Source: G963678255 sp963678255 (GTDB lineage: Bacteria > Cloacimonadota > Cloacimonadia > Cloacimonadales > WRIO01). Taken from it: DNA of 64,000 bases. The notes under the pieces are model-generated. The model ran no database searches. It saw only the letters and a program-made list of their open reading frames with translations, and was not told the DNA's origin. Position numbers and translations under genes: made by a program. The stretch is from positions 1,116,001-1,180,000 of the forward strand of contig CAXXTW010000002.1 of NCBI GenBank assembly GCA_963678255.2. The letters run 5' to 3'. This document shows positions 1 through 8,783 of this stretch, in pieces (position 1 is the stretch's first letter; every line of letters starts with the position of its first letter).

Positions 1-1181
1 TGCTCAATAAAGGCAACAAATTTGTTTCTATCAATGATAAAGCTGGAGATATTAATGATGGTATGCCTTCTGAAGGCATAGCAGTGGTAGATTCAGATCA
101 TGACGGTTATGCAGACATTTATACAGCTAATTATGAGACATGGGGCGAGAAGTCAGGATATCCAGATAAATATTGGGAAAATGAAGAGGGTTATTTTACT
201 GATAAAACGAAAAAATTAGGTTTTGTAAATGAACTATATCCTGAATTAGCAGGCAGGGGAGTAAGTCCCGCCGATTTTGATAATGATGGAGAACAGGAAA
301 TTTTTGTTTCAAATTATCGATTAAATAAGAATTATTTATGGGATAAGCAAAAAGGAATTTACCAAGATATATCTTCATTGGCAAGAGTACAAGGCGAATG
401 TCAGGAAGGGTACTATGGTCATTCAATCGGAGCAGATTGGGGTGATTTTGATAATGATGGAGATTTAGATCTGTTTATTGCCAATTTAGCACATCCACGT
501 TTTATAGAATTTTCCGACATTAGTATGCTTTTACGCAATGACGGTATGAAAGACTACACACTTGATGGAGAGAATATAAGCTATCCTGTTTTTACCAATA
601 TCACGAAACAATCAGGAATAAAATATGATGAGACGCATTCAGATCCCTTGTGGTTTGATGCAGATAATGATGGAGATCTTGATTTATTTATTACCAGCAT
701 ATATCCAAATGAGCGCACTTATCTATACCTGAATAAAGGGGATGGCACTTTTAAAGATGTGACATGGTTAGCTGGATTACGTACATTTAATGCATGGGGA
801 AACGCCTATGCAGACATAAATCATGATGGCAAGCTTGATCTTTTGGTAGCAAGTGGTGATGGAGTTAAGTTGTATTTAAATCAAACAGATAATCATAATC
901 AATCCAAAACATTTCGAGTAGTATGGAATCAACAACAAATCAGCGTTTTAAATCAGGATCAATGGAATAATTACAACAATTCGCCTGCATATGGAGCTCG
1001 TTTATTAATCAAATCAAGAGCAGATAAAAAGAGTAAAATTCGGATACATGAGTTATGCAGTGCGAAAGGGACAACCTCTCAAAATGCACAAATAGTTCAT
1101 ATTGGATATGGTAAAGAAAAGATAGAAAAAATTCAGGTAATGTTCAATAATCAAGTGATTTTTGAGACAAAACCTGAATAA
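1..1181 (+). CDS. Secreted VCBS/FG-GAP repeat protein with C-terminal ASPIC/UnbV-like domain (5' partial)
   Basis: The frame is open from the first bases of the window, and the residues before the first in-window ATG (63) already read as a repeat strand (LNKGNKF), so the true start lies upstream. The protein contains several Ca-binding-loop repeats of the DxDNDGDxDLF type (for example DFDNDGDLDLF and DADNDGDLDLF), diagnostic of the VCBS/FG-GAP beta-propeller family. The last ~70 residues (GARLLIKS, then GYGKEKIEKIQVMF) match the ASPIC/UnbV domain that often follows such propellers. Such proteins are usually exported and bind cell surfaces or glycans; the ligand cannot be read from the sequence. 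No FlgD-like sorting module is present, unlike its neighbours. Confidence 0.85.
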   Translation, partial: LNKGNKFVSINDKAGDINDGMPSEGIAVVDSDHDGYADIYTANYETWGEKSGYPDKYWENEEGYFTDKTKKLGFVNELYPELAGRGVSPADFDNDGEQEIFVSNYRLNKNYLWDKQKGIYQDISSLARVQGECQEGYYGHSIGADWGDFDNDGDLDLFIANLAHPRFIEFSDISMLLRNDGMKDYTLDGENISYPVFTNITKQSGIKYDETHSDPLWFDADNDGDLDLFITSIYPNERTYLYLNKGDGTFKDVTWLAGLRTFNAWGNAYADINHDGKLDLLVASGDGVKLYLNQTDNHNQSKTFRVVWNQQQISVLNQDQWNNYNNSPAYGARLLIKSRADKKSKIRIHELCSAKGTTSQNAQIVHIGYGKEKIEKIQVMFNNQVIFETKPE

Positions 1182-1538
1182 GAATTTAGACAATATCTCT
1201 TAATACAAAAAATCAAGGACTAAATAATTACATTTTAATGATTATTGTCTATTTGAAAGAGAGTAAATGCCTATATAAAATTAGTATTAGTTTTGAAATT
1301 TACACATCCACTCCGAAATAATTGCATATACTCTTAGTTGCTCTTTTAGTGTTTAACAGATCATAAGAAGGTTAACATACAGATGAATCTCATCATCATT
1401 TTCTAACAAAAACAATAATAAATCTTCATTTTAAGCATACATATTCCAGAGGAACAGCCATTTGACATCGCTTCCAAATAGCATTGCTATGGCAATGCTA
1501 TGGGAAGGATAGTATATACATTATCTTAAAAAATTGTA
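1182..1538. other. Intergenic gap between convergent genes, with a long hairpin
   Basis: No credible gene is seen. At 1471-1507 there is a strong imperfect hairpin: CTTCC pairs with GGAAG at the outside and ATAGCATTGC with GCAATGCTAT inside. It lies between two convergent genes, so it may help end transcription, although no clean T-run follows it. The rest is AT-rich without visible structure. Confidence 0.5.
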
Positions 1539-3776
1539 CTATTTCATTAATAACATTCTTTTTGTTAAGACTTTGTTATCTGTTTTTAACTGAAGAAAAT
1601 AAATACCAGAAGATACTTTTGAACCATTATCATCATTTCCATTCCAGATTAACTGATGAGTCCCTTCATGGAAATAATCAGAGCTTAGTTTTCTGACTTT
1701 TTGTCCTTTGGTATTATAAATAGAAATTTCAGTAAAGTCTTTTTTAGTTAGAGTAAAAGAAATAGTAGTAGAAGGATTAAAAGGATTAGGGTAGTTTTGG
1801 TTAAGTTTGAGACTTGTTAGATTTATAGGATTATCATGATTGCCGACACTATAATGTTCTAAAATAATTGACCCATTTATTAATTGAAGATTTTTTAGAT
1901 TTCCATAAGTATCAATTCCTGCATAACAGGGATAATTTTGAGGGATATTAAAAACAGAAGAGTTTTGAGAGACATTAAATTGACTGTCAAATGATTCGTA
2001 AGGATAAGTCATCAATTGATACCCAAAGAGTTGATCCATATGGAGATATTGTACATTTGCTTTTCCTTGATAGTCAAGTTTTTTATAAAAGACAGCATTT
2101 TCGCCGACAACATTAATATCATCCCAAGCAGTGAAACCAGAAATGACCTGAGAAGGTGAATTAAAAGAAATACTTATACGATAATCATCCAAATCATCAG
2201 CAGGTGTAGTGATTTGAGTATTATCATAAAGTGCCATAACAGTGTCTATTACTACTTGAAAATTGTATATTTCACCATTTACAGAATTATCAACAACATT
2301 AAGGTATTGAGAAGAAATGAGAGGATTTGAACCTACAAGAGAATTAACTCGGACATAATAATGTCGATTATCACCTACAATAAACTGAGTGTAACCTTCG
2401 TTATCAGTATAATTCAACATATCAAAACGAATTGAGCCATTATCATTAATTGCAAGAATGACAGAAGCTCCATCAATAGGGTTTTGATTATTGTCAAAGA
2501 CATGTAAATTAATCGTAGAAACACCTGAAGAATATCTATCTGTAACAGCTTGTAAATAGCCATCACTTCTTTGTTCAAAAACTGAGCCAAAGACTTTACC
2601 CCATCCATTTTCATAAACTAAAGGATTATTAATATCATTATTAACAGGCTCCCAATGATGCCAACCATCGTCCCAGAATTCATTCCAAACATGATCAGTA
2701 GAAGCTGAGACAATACTAGTACAAGGAATCAAAGCTGATCTGGTCGCTGCGATAGTCATATCTCCATGTTCACCGCATCGTCCTATCCCCTTGCGTAAGA
2801 TGCGCATTGGTTGATGAGGTCTTTCTGTGTTAGAATCAAAATCCATCACATTATTAATCCAAGCCTGAATAGTATGAATGGCAGAAGAAGAAGAATTTGA
2901 GGGATTCCATACAACCTGACAAGAATCCAGCATAGAACCTAAAATGGGGAAATTGTTTTCAGATTCGTAAAAGAAGTATTGTCTCCAAAACTTACCAGTA
3001 GGCTCATCAACAATATTATTATTATGGGTGCTATTATTTTCCACAATATTTGGGTCAATATAAGCAGGGATTTCATCTGATGTTTTAGGATGAACGATAT
3101 ACCAGTAATATATTTCTTTAGGTACTTCAATTTCAGTAATGTTTCCTTCATTATCCATTTTTCTATATTTGGTTGTAGAATAATAATCAGGATCAGCCAT
3201 AGAATTGCCATGATCAATAATTTGCACATATGAAAGTTGAGAATCGATAGAATAAAGTAATTGAGCATTTTCGATAAACAATTGAGGATTTGAATAAACA
3301 GAATTTAGGTAAACTACAGAAGAATGAGCTATGCAAAAAGCGATTTCATCGATATAAGGGTCTTGGGCATTATTGATCACATTTGACCAAATAATCTGTT
3401 TTTCAGGATTTAATTGTCTAAGCACATTTTCTAAATCTGCTTTAATCCAATGAGGTACTTTTTGAAGCGCAGTCATTGCTGAAAAATCCAATATTTCCAG
3501 ATTATCTATAATGCCTCCATACTGATTATCATTGAACAAAATACCAGTATATTGTCCTGGTCTTAGCAAAGATTCAATATGAATAGAATCAACAGGATTC
3601 CAGGATTCTCGCTGATAAGTGACAGGGTTTATAATTGATTTAGAAATTGGAACATATTGTTCAGCTTGTCCGGAAACCCCTGTACCATCAGGGTAAGGAT
3701 TTTGAGTTAGTCCTCTTTCAACTGCATTAAGCCCCAAGAAGGCTATTGATAGTAATAGTAGAATTGCTTTCTTCAT
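1539..3776 (-). CDS. Secreted transglutaminase-like protein with FlgD/T9SS-type C-terminal sorting domain
   Basis: A 745-residue protein that begins with a signal peptide (MKKAILLLLSIAFLGLNA). A transglutaminase-like papain-fold core is visible near residues 320-385: RCGEH carries the candidate nucleophile Cys334, DHVWNEF the candidate His362, and an acidic residue follows in HWEPVNND. The middle contains Ig-like beta-rich sequence. The last ~80 residues are the sorting module (NYPNPFNPSTTISF, IYNTKGQKVRKL, SGIYFLQL). The start has a purine-rich GGAGG site just upstream in minus-strand sense. It is probably exported across the outer membrane and attached or released there. Transglutaminase-like folds include proteases and peptide cross-linkers; the exact reaction is unknown. 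Confidence 0.8.
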   Translation of the reverse strand: MKKAILLLLSIAFLGLNAVERGLTQNPYPDGTGVSGQAEQYVPISKSIINPVTYQRESWNPVDSIHIESLLRPGQYTGILFNDNQYGGIIDNLEILDFSAMTALQKVPHWIKADLENVLRQLNPEKQIIWSNVINNAQDPYIDEIAFCIAHSSVVYLNSVYSNPQLFIENAQLLYSIDSQLSYVQIIDHGNSMADPDYYSTTKYRKMDNEGNITEIEVPKEIYYWYIVHPKTSDEIPAYIDPNIVENNSTHNNNIVDEPTGKFWRQYFFYESENNFPILGSMLDSCQVVWNPSNSSSSAIHTIQAWINNVMDFDSNTERPHQPMRILRKGIGRCGEHGDMTIAATRSALIPCTSIVSASTDHVWNEFWDDGWHHWEPVNNDINNPLVYENGWGKVFGSVFEQRSDGYLQAVTDRYSSGVSTINLHVFDNNQNPIDGASVILAINDNGSIRFDMLNYTDNEGYTQFIVGDNRHYYVRVNSLVGSNPLISSQYLNVVDNSVNGEIYNFQVVIDTVMALYDNTQITTPADDLDDYRISISFNSPSQVISGFTAWDDINVVGENAVFYKKLDYQGKANVQYLHMDQLFGYQLMTYPYESFDSQFNVSQNSSVFNIPQNYPCYAGIDTYGNLKNLQLINGSIILEHYSVGNHDNPINLTSLKLNQNYPNPFNPSTTISFTLTKKDFTEISIYNTKGQKVRKLSSDYFHEGTHQLIWNGNDDNGSKVSSGIYFLQLKTDNKVLTKRMLLMK

Positions 3777-3935
3777 GTCTCCTCCATTTTATTTTGATCT
3801 ATAATACTAATTATTCTTTAAGATTATCCCTTTGAAATAGAGATTAAACAATAGATTATACTTAAGAAGTTAATTAATAATTCGTCAAGTAATTTTATTT
3901 ACATGATTAATAATATGGTAAATTTTAAAATTCAA

Positions 3936-4110
3936 GGCGAACACACAGGTTCAAATTTATCAATGGTATTCGATGTTTAATGATCATTTGTTGTTTAAAT
4001 ATTCAGGGCGAACACACAGGTTCAAATTTATCAATGGTATTCGATGTTTAATGATCATTTGTTGTTTAAATATTCAGGGCGAACACACAGGTTCGCCCCT
4101 ACAAAACATT
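3936..4110. repeat. Three direct copies (71-bp period) of a GGGCGAAC-type palindromic repeat
   Basis: The sequence around GGCGAACACACAGGTTC occurs three times with an exact 71-bp spacing (ending near 3938, 4009 and 4080 for the same base), with the intervening 50 bases nearly identical. The third copy keeps the full palindrome: GGGCGAAC at 4077-4084 and GTTCGCCC at 4091-4098, an 8-bp stem with a 6-base loop. A related single copy occurs at 36447-36497. Such small palindromic dispersed repeats are common between bacterial genes. A short open frame over this region is a by-product of the repeat. Confidence 0.85.
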
Positions 4111-4215
4111 GATCAATGGTATTTAATTTTTAATAAATATACCAAAGTTATTGGGACGATAATCCCAAGGCTAATGGTGTTATTTATTTGGAATGAGTAC
4201 ATACATATTTTATAA

Positions 4216-4241
4216 GAAAAAGGCACGAAACTTCGCGCCTT
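4216..4241 (-). terminator. Rho-independent terminator of the C10 peptidase gene
   Basis: Read on the minus strand, AAGGC and GCCTT arms with an inner CGAA/TTCG-type pairing are followed by TTTTTCTTAT. It lies ~55 bases past the stop of the large minus-strand gene that ends at 4298. Confidence 0.6.
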
Positions 4242-4297
4242 AGATACTATTATTTTTCATTAAAAATGAAGATATATCTTATGTTTTTCACATGATA

Positions 4298-7200
4298 CTA
4301 TTTCACCAGCAACATCTTTTTGGTTTCTTTTACATTTTTAGTAGATAATTTGTAAAAATACAAGCCTGAAGAGACTCTTTGACCAGCTTGGTTTTTACCA
4401 TTCCAATCAATTTCATAATGATCTGCTACTTGATGTGTATTCACTAATTCTTTTACAAACTGTCCCTTTACATTAAAGATTTGAATTTTTACATCTGAAT
4501 CTTCTACAATAGCATATTTTATTTTAGTAGAAGGATTGAAAGGATTTGGATAATTACCAACCAATCTGGATTTTGCGGGTAAAGTGTGATCTATAAAATC
4601 ATCAGAATTAAGAGAAACGCGATAGAACTGTTTTTGTTCCAATAAGTTTAGAGGAACAATTTCATATTTTTCTCTAGTAAAATTATAAACTGCATATTCT
4701 GTAATTTTTTGATCTGTATTCCCCATTTCAGAGGTATGGAATCTGAATTCAACATTGTTAAGACTATCAGGCAAATCGCAAATAAAAGCGTTAATTTGCA
4801 CAGTATCACCATAGACTACTTCAGCACCATAACAGACGCCATTTATGTAAAAGGCAATCTCAGAATTACTTTTACATTTCTTTTTCATAGCTGTATCTAA
4901 AACAACAAATAGAGGAATATAATCAGCTTTCTCATTAAAAGAGTAATATTCAGGATAGGGTTCTGAATAAGGCATTGTAGATGTCGTATCAGAGCTTGTG
5001 TACCAGTTAAAATCTTTATCTCTAGTGCCAGTATATCTAATAGACACAGCTTCTCCCTGATTGATTAAGGGCTTTCTATTGGGGATATTCCAGTTTTTTG
5101 TTTTATCTGTTCTATTGATTGACCAGTTTTGAGTTTTAATCTCAATCAAATCTCCTGCAATTTCAGCTAAAGCGATCAAAGGATCCTGACTTTTAGGATT
5201 AAAATACCCAATCCATTGTTCTGTATAAGGTTGAGATTGACAAGCTTTTATACTTAGCTTTTTGTCGTTATTACCGATCGTACCGCATAAAAAACCTGAG
5301 CTAACCAAGAATTCAGATTTTGATCCTTCTGATAATTTTAGTTTATAACCAATCCTGCTATCTACAGTTTCGTTAGAATTTACCCAAGTATCTGATTCAT
5401 AAGACAACTTTTTATATCCAGAGTATATCCATTCCATGTTTTCAATAAAAGGATTTTGAGAATTCAATAAATTGTTATTCTCATAATCGTTTAAAATATA
5501 ATATAATTTATCTACATCAAAATAAGTAGTAGTTGAATAGAGTTTATCAAGATAAGGGAAACTGATCCAGTAAATTCTTTCTTTATCTTCTGATTGAGAG
5601 AAGTTGTGAATCATTGTCCCATGAGGGTAATAGATAGCACCAATATCTTTTCTAGTCCCGTCAGCATCTCGATCATCTGAGTCAGTCAACCAATCCTGTC
5701 CATCTTCATCAAGATCAGGTTTACCATTATCGATACAGATTGATTTATCCTGTGCAGACCAAATCGGAGTAAAAGTAAACGTATTCAAATTGGTAAAATT
5801 GCTGACAATATTATTATTTCCTGAAAAATCTCCAGCAGAATAGAAAAAGTTATACTCAATGTGAGGTGTTGAGCCATTCAGATTTAGAGCAGTTATATCA
5901 CAATTTTCAAAAATATTGTTGATAACTCTCACCAAATTTGTACCATTGGTATTAATCCCATAACCCTGAATATTTTTAAAAGTATTGTTAACAACTGAAG
6001 AGGATTTTTGAGTTAGATTGGGAAGCTCAGATGAATTTCCATTTGCAGAAAAATCTAGTGCACTGATTATTGACCTGTAAGTTTCAAATTTATAAAAAAG
6101 GTTTTGAGTAACAGACAAAGAAGTTGCCTTAAATTTTTCCACATATTTAATCCCAGTAGAATTTAAGTTTTTAAACTGGTTATTCTGAATAGATATATCA
6201 CATGTACTATAATAGAAGGGATCATCATCCTGATCATAATCTGCACTGAAAAGTTGTATAGCCGGTTTTTGCATAAGAGAGTTATTCTCAGTTCCTGTAA
6301 AAGTACAATTTTTTATATCAATGCTTTTTGTTTGATCAGCTCTCAAAACAAAGATATCTTTTGCGAAATTCTGTGATTGATTATAGGTAAAAGAGCATCC
6401 GTCAAATAAGATTGAAGTCGGGCAAACATCACTATAAACAAAGACAGCACCGCCACCCATAATTCCATTAAACTGTTCTGTATCATTAGTTGTGACAGTA
6501 TTATTGGAAAAGGTGCAACTTTTAAAGACAGCTCCACCGTTAAGACCTACAGCAGCACCCCCATCTCCTCCCTTGAAAGTATTATTTTTAAATAAACATT
6601 CAATAAAAAGAGGTTGATTGGTTTGCCCAGCAATACCTTCAACATAAACACCTAACCCCATATATTCTTTCTGATTGATAGGATTAGAATTATTTAATCG
6701 CACATTATGTTCATTAAAATGACATTTTTTTATAGTTGGAGAAGCTCCATTCAGGAGTTTTAACTGTCCGACAATATTAGCTTCATTAAATCTTAAGTTT
6801 TCAAGTATATCACGATTATCAATCAAGCTGTCTTTGAGGATAAGCTCATCAATAATAGCATAAGCTTCGTCTGAATACAATTTTATATGTTTATATTTCC
6901 ATCCAGTTCCAGTGTAATTACCGCATAATAACCGGATAGAGCCACCATCCTGAATCTTACTGAAGGCTTGATTAAGAGTCGGATAATCCGTAGGAACTTC
7001 AATGAGTTTATCAGGATTATGCTTTAATAAAGCTACTTGATTATTCTGTCCTGTGTTAAAAACTACATTTTCTGCTTGGTACCATTCATAATCTCCACTA
7101 CTATGAAAAATATTGATATCATAAGGAACGTGGGCTTCAATATTAGGCACTTGTAATGTTGAACCAGAGGAATAATAGACTTGTTTTAAATTAGTATTCT

Positions 7201-8425
7201 TATTAATCATTTCAATGATAGCTGAACCGCTAAAAAGCCCAGTACTCAAATTGGTAGTAAAATTCACTTGGCAAAGTGGTTTAATGTCATAAACCATTCT
7301 TTGTCTGTAATTAAATTGTTCATTTTGTGGTCCAAGAGCATTTAGCGACCACCATTGATTTGCATAATAAGATCCCCATCCCCAATTAACACAGTATAGA
7401 TGATTGTTAGGATCGGTAAAGTTATAACCTTTAAGAATAAATGCATGACCTGAATGTGGATCTTCCTCATCAGTTGTACCAATATAAAGAACAGGTAAAT
7501 TGTTATTTATGTTTGATTGTATTAAAGATTCCCAAATAGCACCCGATCCGTTTCTATCTAGTAATTTAGAAGAATAACCTGTTTTAGCATAAGTATTAAC
7601 ATATTCATCACTAGAAGAAGAAGAACCGGTATGACCAAAGCTCATTTTGCATAGTACTGCTGTTGCAAATGAAATATGTCCTTTTTGAGTGCTTGATAAA
7701 TATGGATTACCTGACTGATAAGAATTTGAAACTGTTGCCATATATCCATTTAAGGTTGTAAAATCAGGGAAACTATAGATTTGTGCATTCTGATCAATTT
7801 GAATAGCAATTGGATCTATATAGTGAACGTAAGAGTATTGATCTTGAGCATTAAAAGTATGATTAAAGTACTTGTGATAATTTATAATTTGCACAATAGC
7901 TGTCGCTCCGCAACCTACATAACATCTTGTTCCATTCACTAAAGGACAAAACGCATTGTATATCCCATCTTGATTCCAATCAACTTCCATTTCAATGTTT
8001 TTGATTTGTTTGGATTTTCTAATTTTATTATTTATTAGCAAATTCCATTCATTTGTAGCCTCTTGATTTTTAAGTTTTTGAGTAAGAGAGTAATTAATCT
8101 GATTTTTTAATTCTTCAAGTAGAGCTTTCTGACTAGGATTTAGATGATCAATAATTTGGTTTTCACTTGAATAGGCTAAGACAGGACTAATTGTATTATC
8201 CGCACTCATAATCACAAAGCCCTGAGGATCAAAATCAACCATTAATAATTGTGTTTGATTGTCATCATTGGTAACAGGGTATAAATTCATTATTTTACTA
8301 TTCAACCCTGTTTGAGCATTAAACCAGTTTTTAGCAGCTTGAACAATTTGTTCTTCTTTTAAAGGTAAAGAACATAGCATTAAAGAAATTGACAAAAACA
8401 ACAGAAAGAATCCCAATCTTTTCAT
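4298..8425 (-). CDS. Giant secreted C10 (streptopain-type) cysteine peptidase with beta-helix and sorting domain
   Basis: A 1375-residue protein. Residues 1-20 form a signal peptide. Residues ~24-100 resemble the Spi/propeptide region of C10 peptidases (AAKNWFNAQTG, GFVIMSADNTISPVLAYS). The peptidase domain (~145-385) carries candidate nucleophile Cys172 in YVGCGATAIVQIINYHKY and His327 in SGHAFILKGYN, followed by NWGWGSYY. Residues ~480-930 have the many short Asn- and Ile-rich turns of a right-handed parallel beta-helix. Residues ~1285-1375 are the sorting module (NYPNPFNPSTKI, GQFVKEL, SGLYFYKL). C10 peptidases are secreted proteases known from streptococci and Bacteroidetes. The start is supported by a purine-rich AGGAG site 5-10 bases upstream. 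Confidence 0.88.
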   Translation of the reverse strand: MKRLGFFLLFLSISLMLCSLPLKEEQIVQAAKNWFNAQTGLNSKIMNLYPVTNDDNQTQLLMVDFDPQGFVIMSADNTISPVLAYSSENQIIDHLNPSQKALLEELKNQINYSLTQKLKNQEATNEWNLLINNKIRKSKQIKNIEMEVDWNQDGIYNAFCPLVNGTRCYVGCGATAIVQIINYHKYFNHTFNAQDQYSYVHYIDPIAIQIDQNAQIYSFPDFTTLNGYMATVSNSYQSGNPYLSSTQKGHISFATAVLCKMSFGHTGSSSSSDEYVNTYAKTGYSSKLLDRNGSGAIWESLIQSNINNNLPVLYIGTTDEEDPHSGHAFILKGYNFTDPNNHLYCVNWGWGSYYANQWWSLNALGPQNEQFNYRQRMVYDIKPLCQVNFTTNLSTGLFSGSAIIEMINKNTNLKQVYYSSGSTLQVPNIEAHVPYDINIFHSSGDYEWYQAENVVFNTGQNNQVALLKHNPDKLIEVPTDYPTLNQAFSKIQDGGSIRLLCGNYTGTGWKYKHIKLYSDEAYAIIDELILKDSLIDNRDILENLRFNEANIVGQLKLLNGASPTIKKCHFNEHNVRLNNSNPINQKEYMGLGVYVEGIAGQTNQPLFIECLFKNNTFKGGDGGAAVGLNGGAVFKSCTFSNNTVTTNDTEQFNGIMGGGAVFVYSDVCPTSILFDGCSFTYNQSQNFAKDIFVLRADQTKSIDIKNCTFTGTENNSLMQKPAIQLFSADYDQDDDPFYYSTCDISIQNNQFKNLNSTGIKYVEKFKATSLSVTQNLFYKFETYRSIISALDFSANGNSSELPNLTQKSSSVVNNTFKNIQGYGINTNGTNLVRVINNIFENCDITALNLNGSTPHIEYNFFYSAGDFSGNNNIVSNFTNLNTFTFTPIWSAQDKSICIDNGKPDLDEDGQDWLTDSDDRDADGTRKDIGAIYYPHGTMIHNFSQSEDKERIYWISFPYLDKLYSTTTYFDVDKLYYILNDYENNNLLNSQNPFIENMEWIYSGYKKLSYESDTWVNSNETVDSRIGYKLKLSEGSKSEFLVSSGFLCGTIGNNDKKLSIKACQSQPYTEQWIGYFNPKSQDPLIALAEIAGDLIEIKTQNWSINRTDKTKNWNIPNRKPLINQGEAVSIRYTGTRDKDFNWYTSSDTTSTMPYSEPYPEYYSFNEKADYIPLFVVLDTAMKKKCKSNSEIAFYINGVCYGAEVVYGDTVQINAFICDLPDSLNNVEFRFHTSEMGNTDQKITEYAVYNFTREKYEIVPLNLLEQKQFYRVSLNSDDFIDHTLPAKSRLVGNYPNPFNPSTKIKYAIVEDSDVKIQIFNVKGQFVKELVNTHQVADHYEIDWNGKNQAGQRVSSGLYFYKLSTKNVKETKKMLLVK

Positions 8426-8456
8426 ACAATACTCCTTTTTTTTGACCTTACTTTTT

Positions 8457-8483
8457 AAACGTTTTACAACGTTTGTATGTCAA
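8457..8483 (-). promoter_or_regulatory. Candidate promoter and palindromic operator of the C10 peptidase gene
   Basis: On the minus strand a TTGACA box (8478-8483) is followed directly by the near-perfect palindrome AAACGTTTTACAACGTTT (8457-8474, given here as the plus strand), about 30-50 bases before the peptidase start. The palindrome resembles operators of LacI-type repressors in size and CG centre spacing, but no regulator gene is adjacent. The rest of the gap 8426-8783 is AT-rich and seems to hold only the upstream signals of the two divergent genes. Confidence 0.4.
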
Positions 8484-8783
8484 CACTATGATAAATTAGC
8501 AATAAATGTTCCACATTAGAAATTAGAGTTTTTTTTTTGCTTTTATAAAATTTAGTTCAATAATATTAGTTTAATTTTGCAAATACGAAAAAATAAAACT
8601 TCTAAAATGACGCTTGTAATGGGTGTTCTAATTTTTTCTATTCTTAACAAGAATAAATTTATATTAATAAACAAAAAAAACTTGCCAAAAAAAACACAGT
8701 TTCACAAAATTAACATTCTCTTAACTGGATGCTTATCCAGAAATAATTTTAGAGATTATATTATAGATAAAAATGGAGGAAAA

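Noticed and set aside
3973..4215. Small plus-strand protein near 4 kb
   Set aside because: It is created by the 71-bp direct repeats and shows the same residues twice; there is no ribosome site.
8577..8783. N-terminal extension of the FN3-like adhesin
   Set aside because: The ATG at 8784 has a strong GGAGGA site and begins a signal peptide; the extension has neither.
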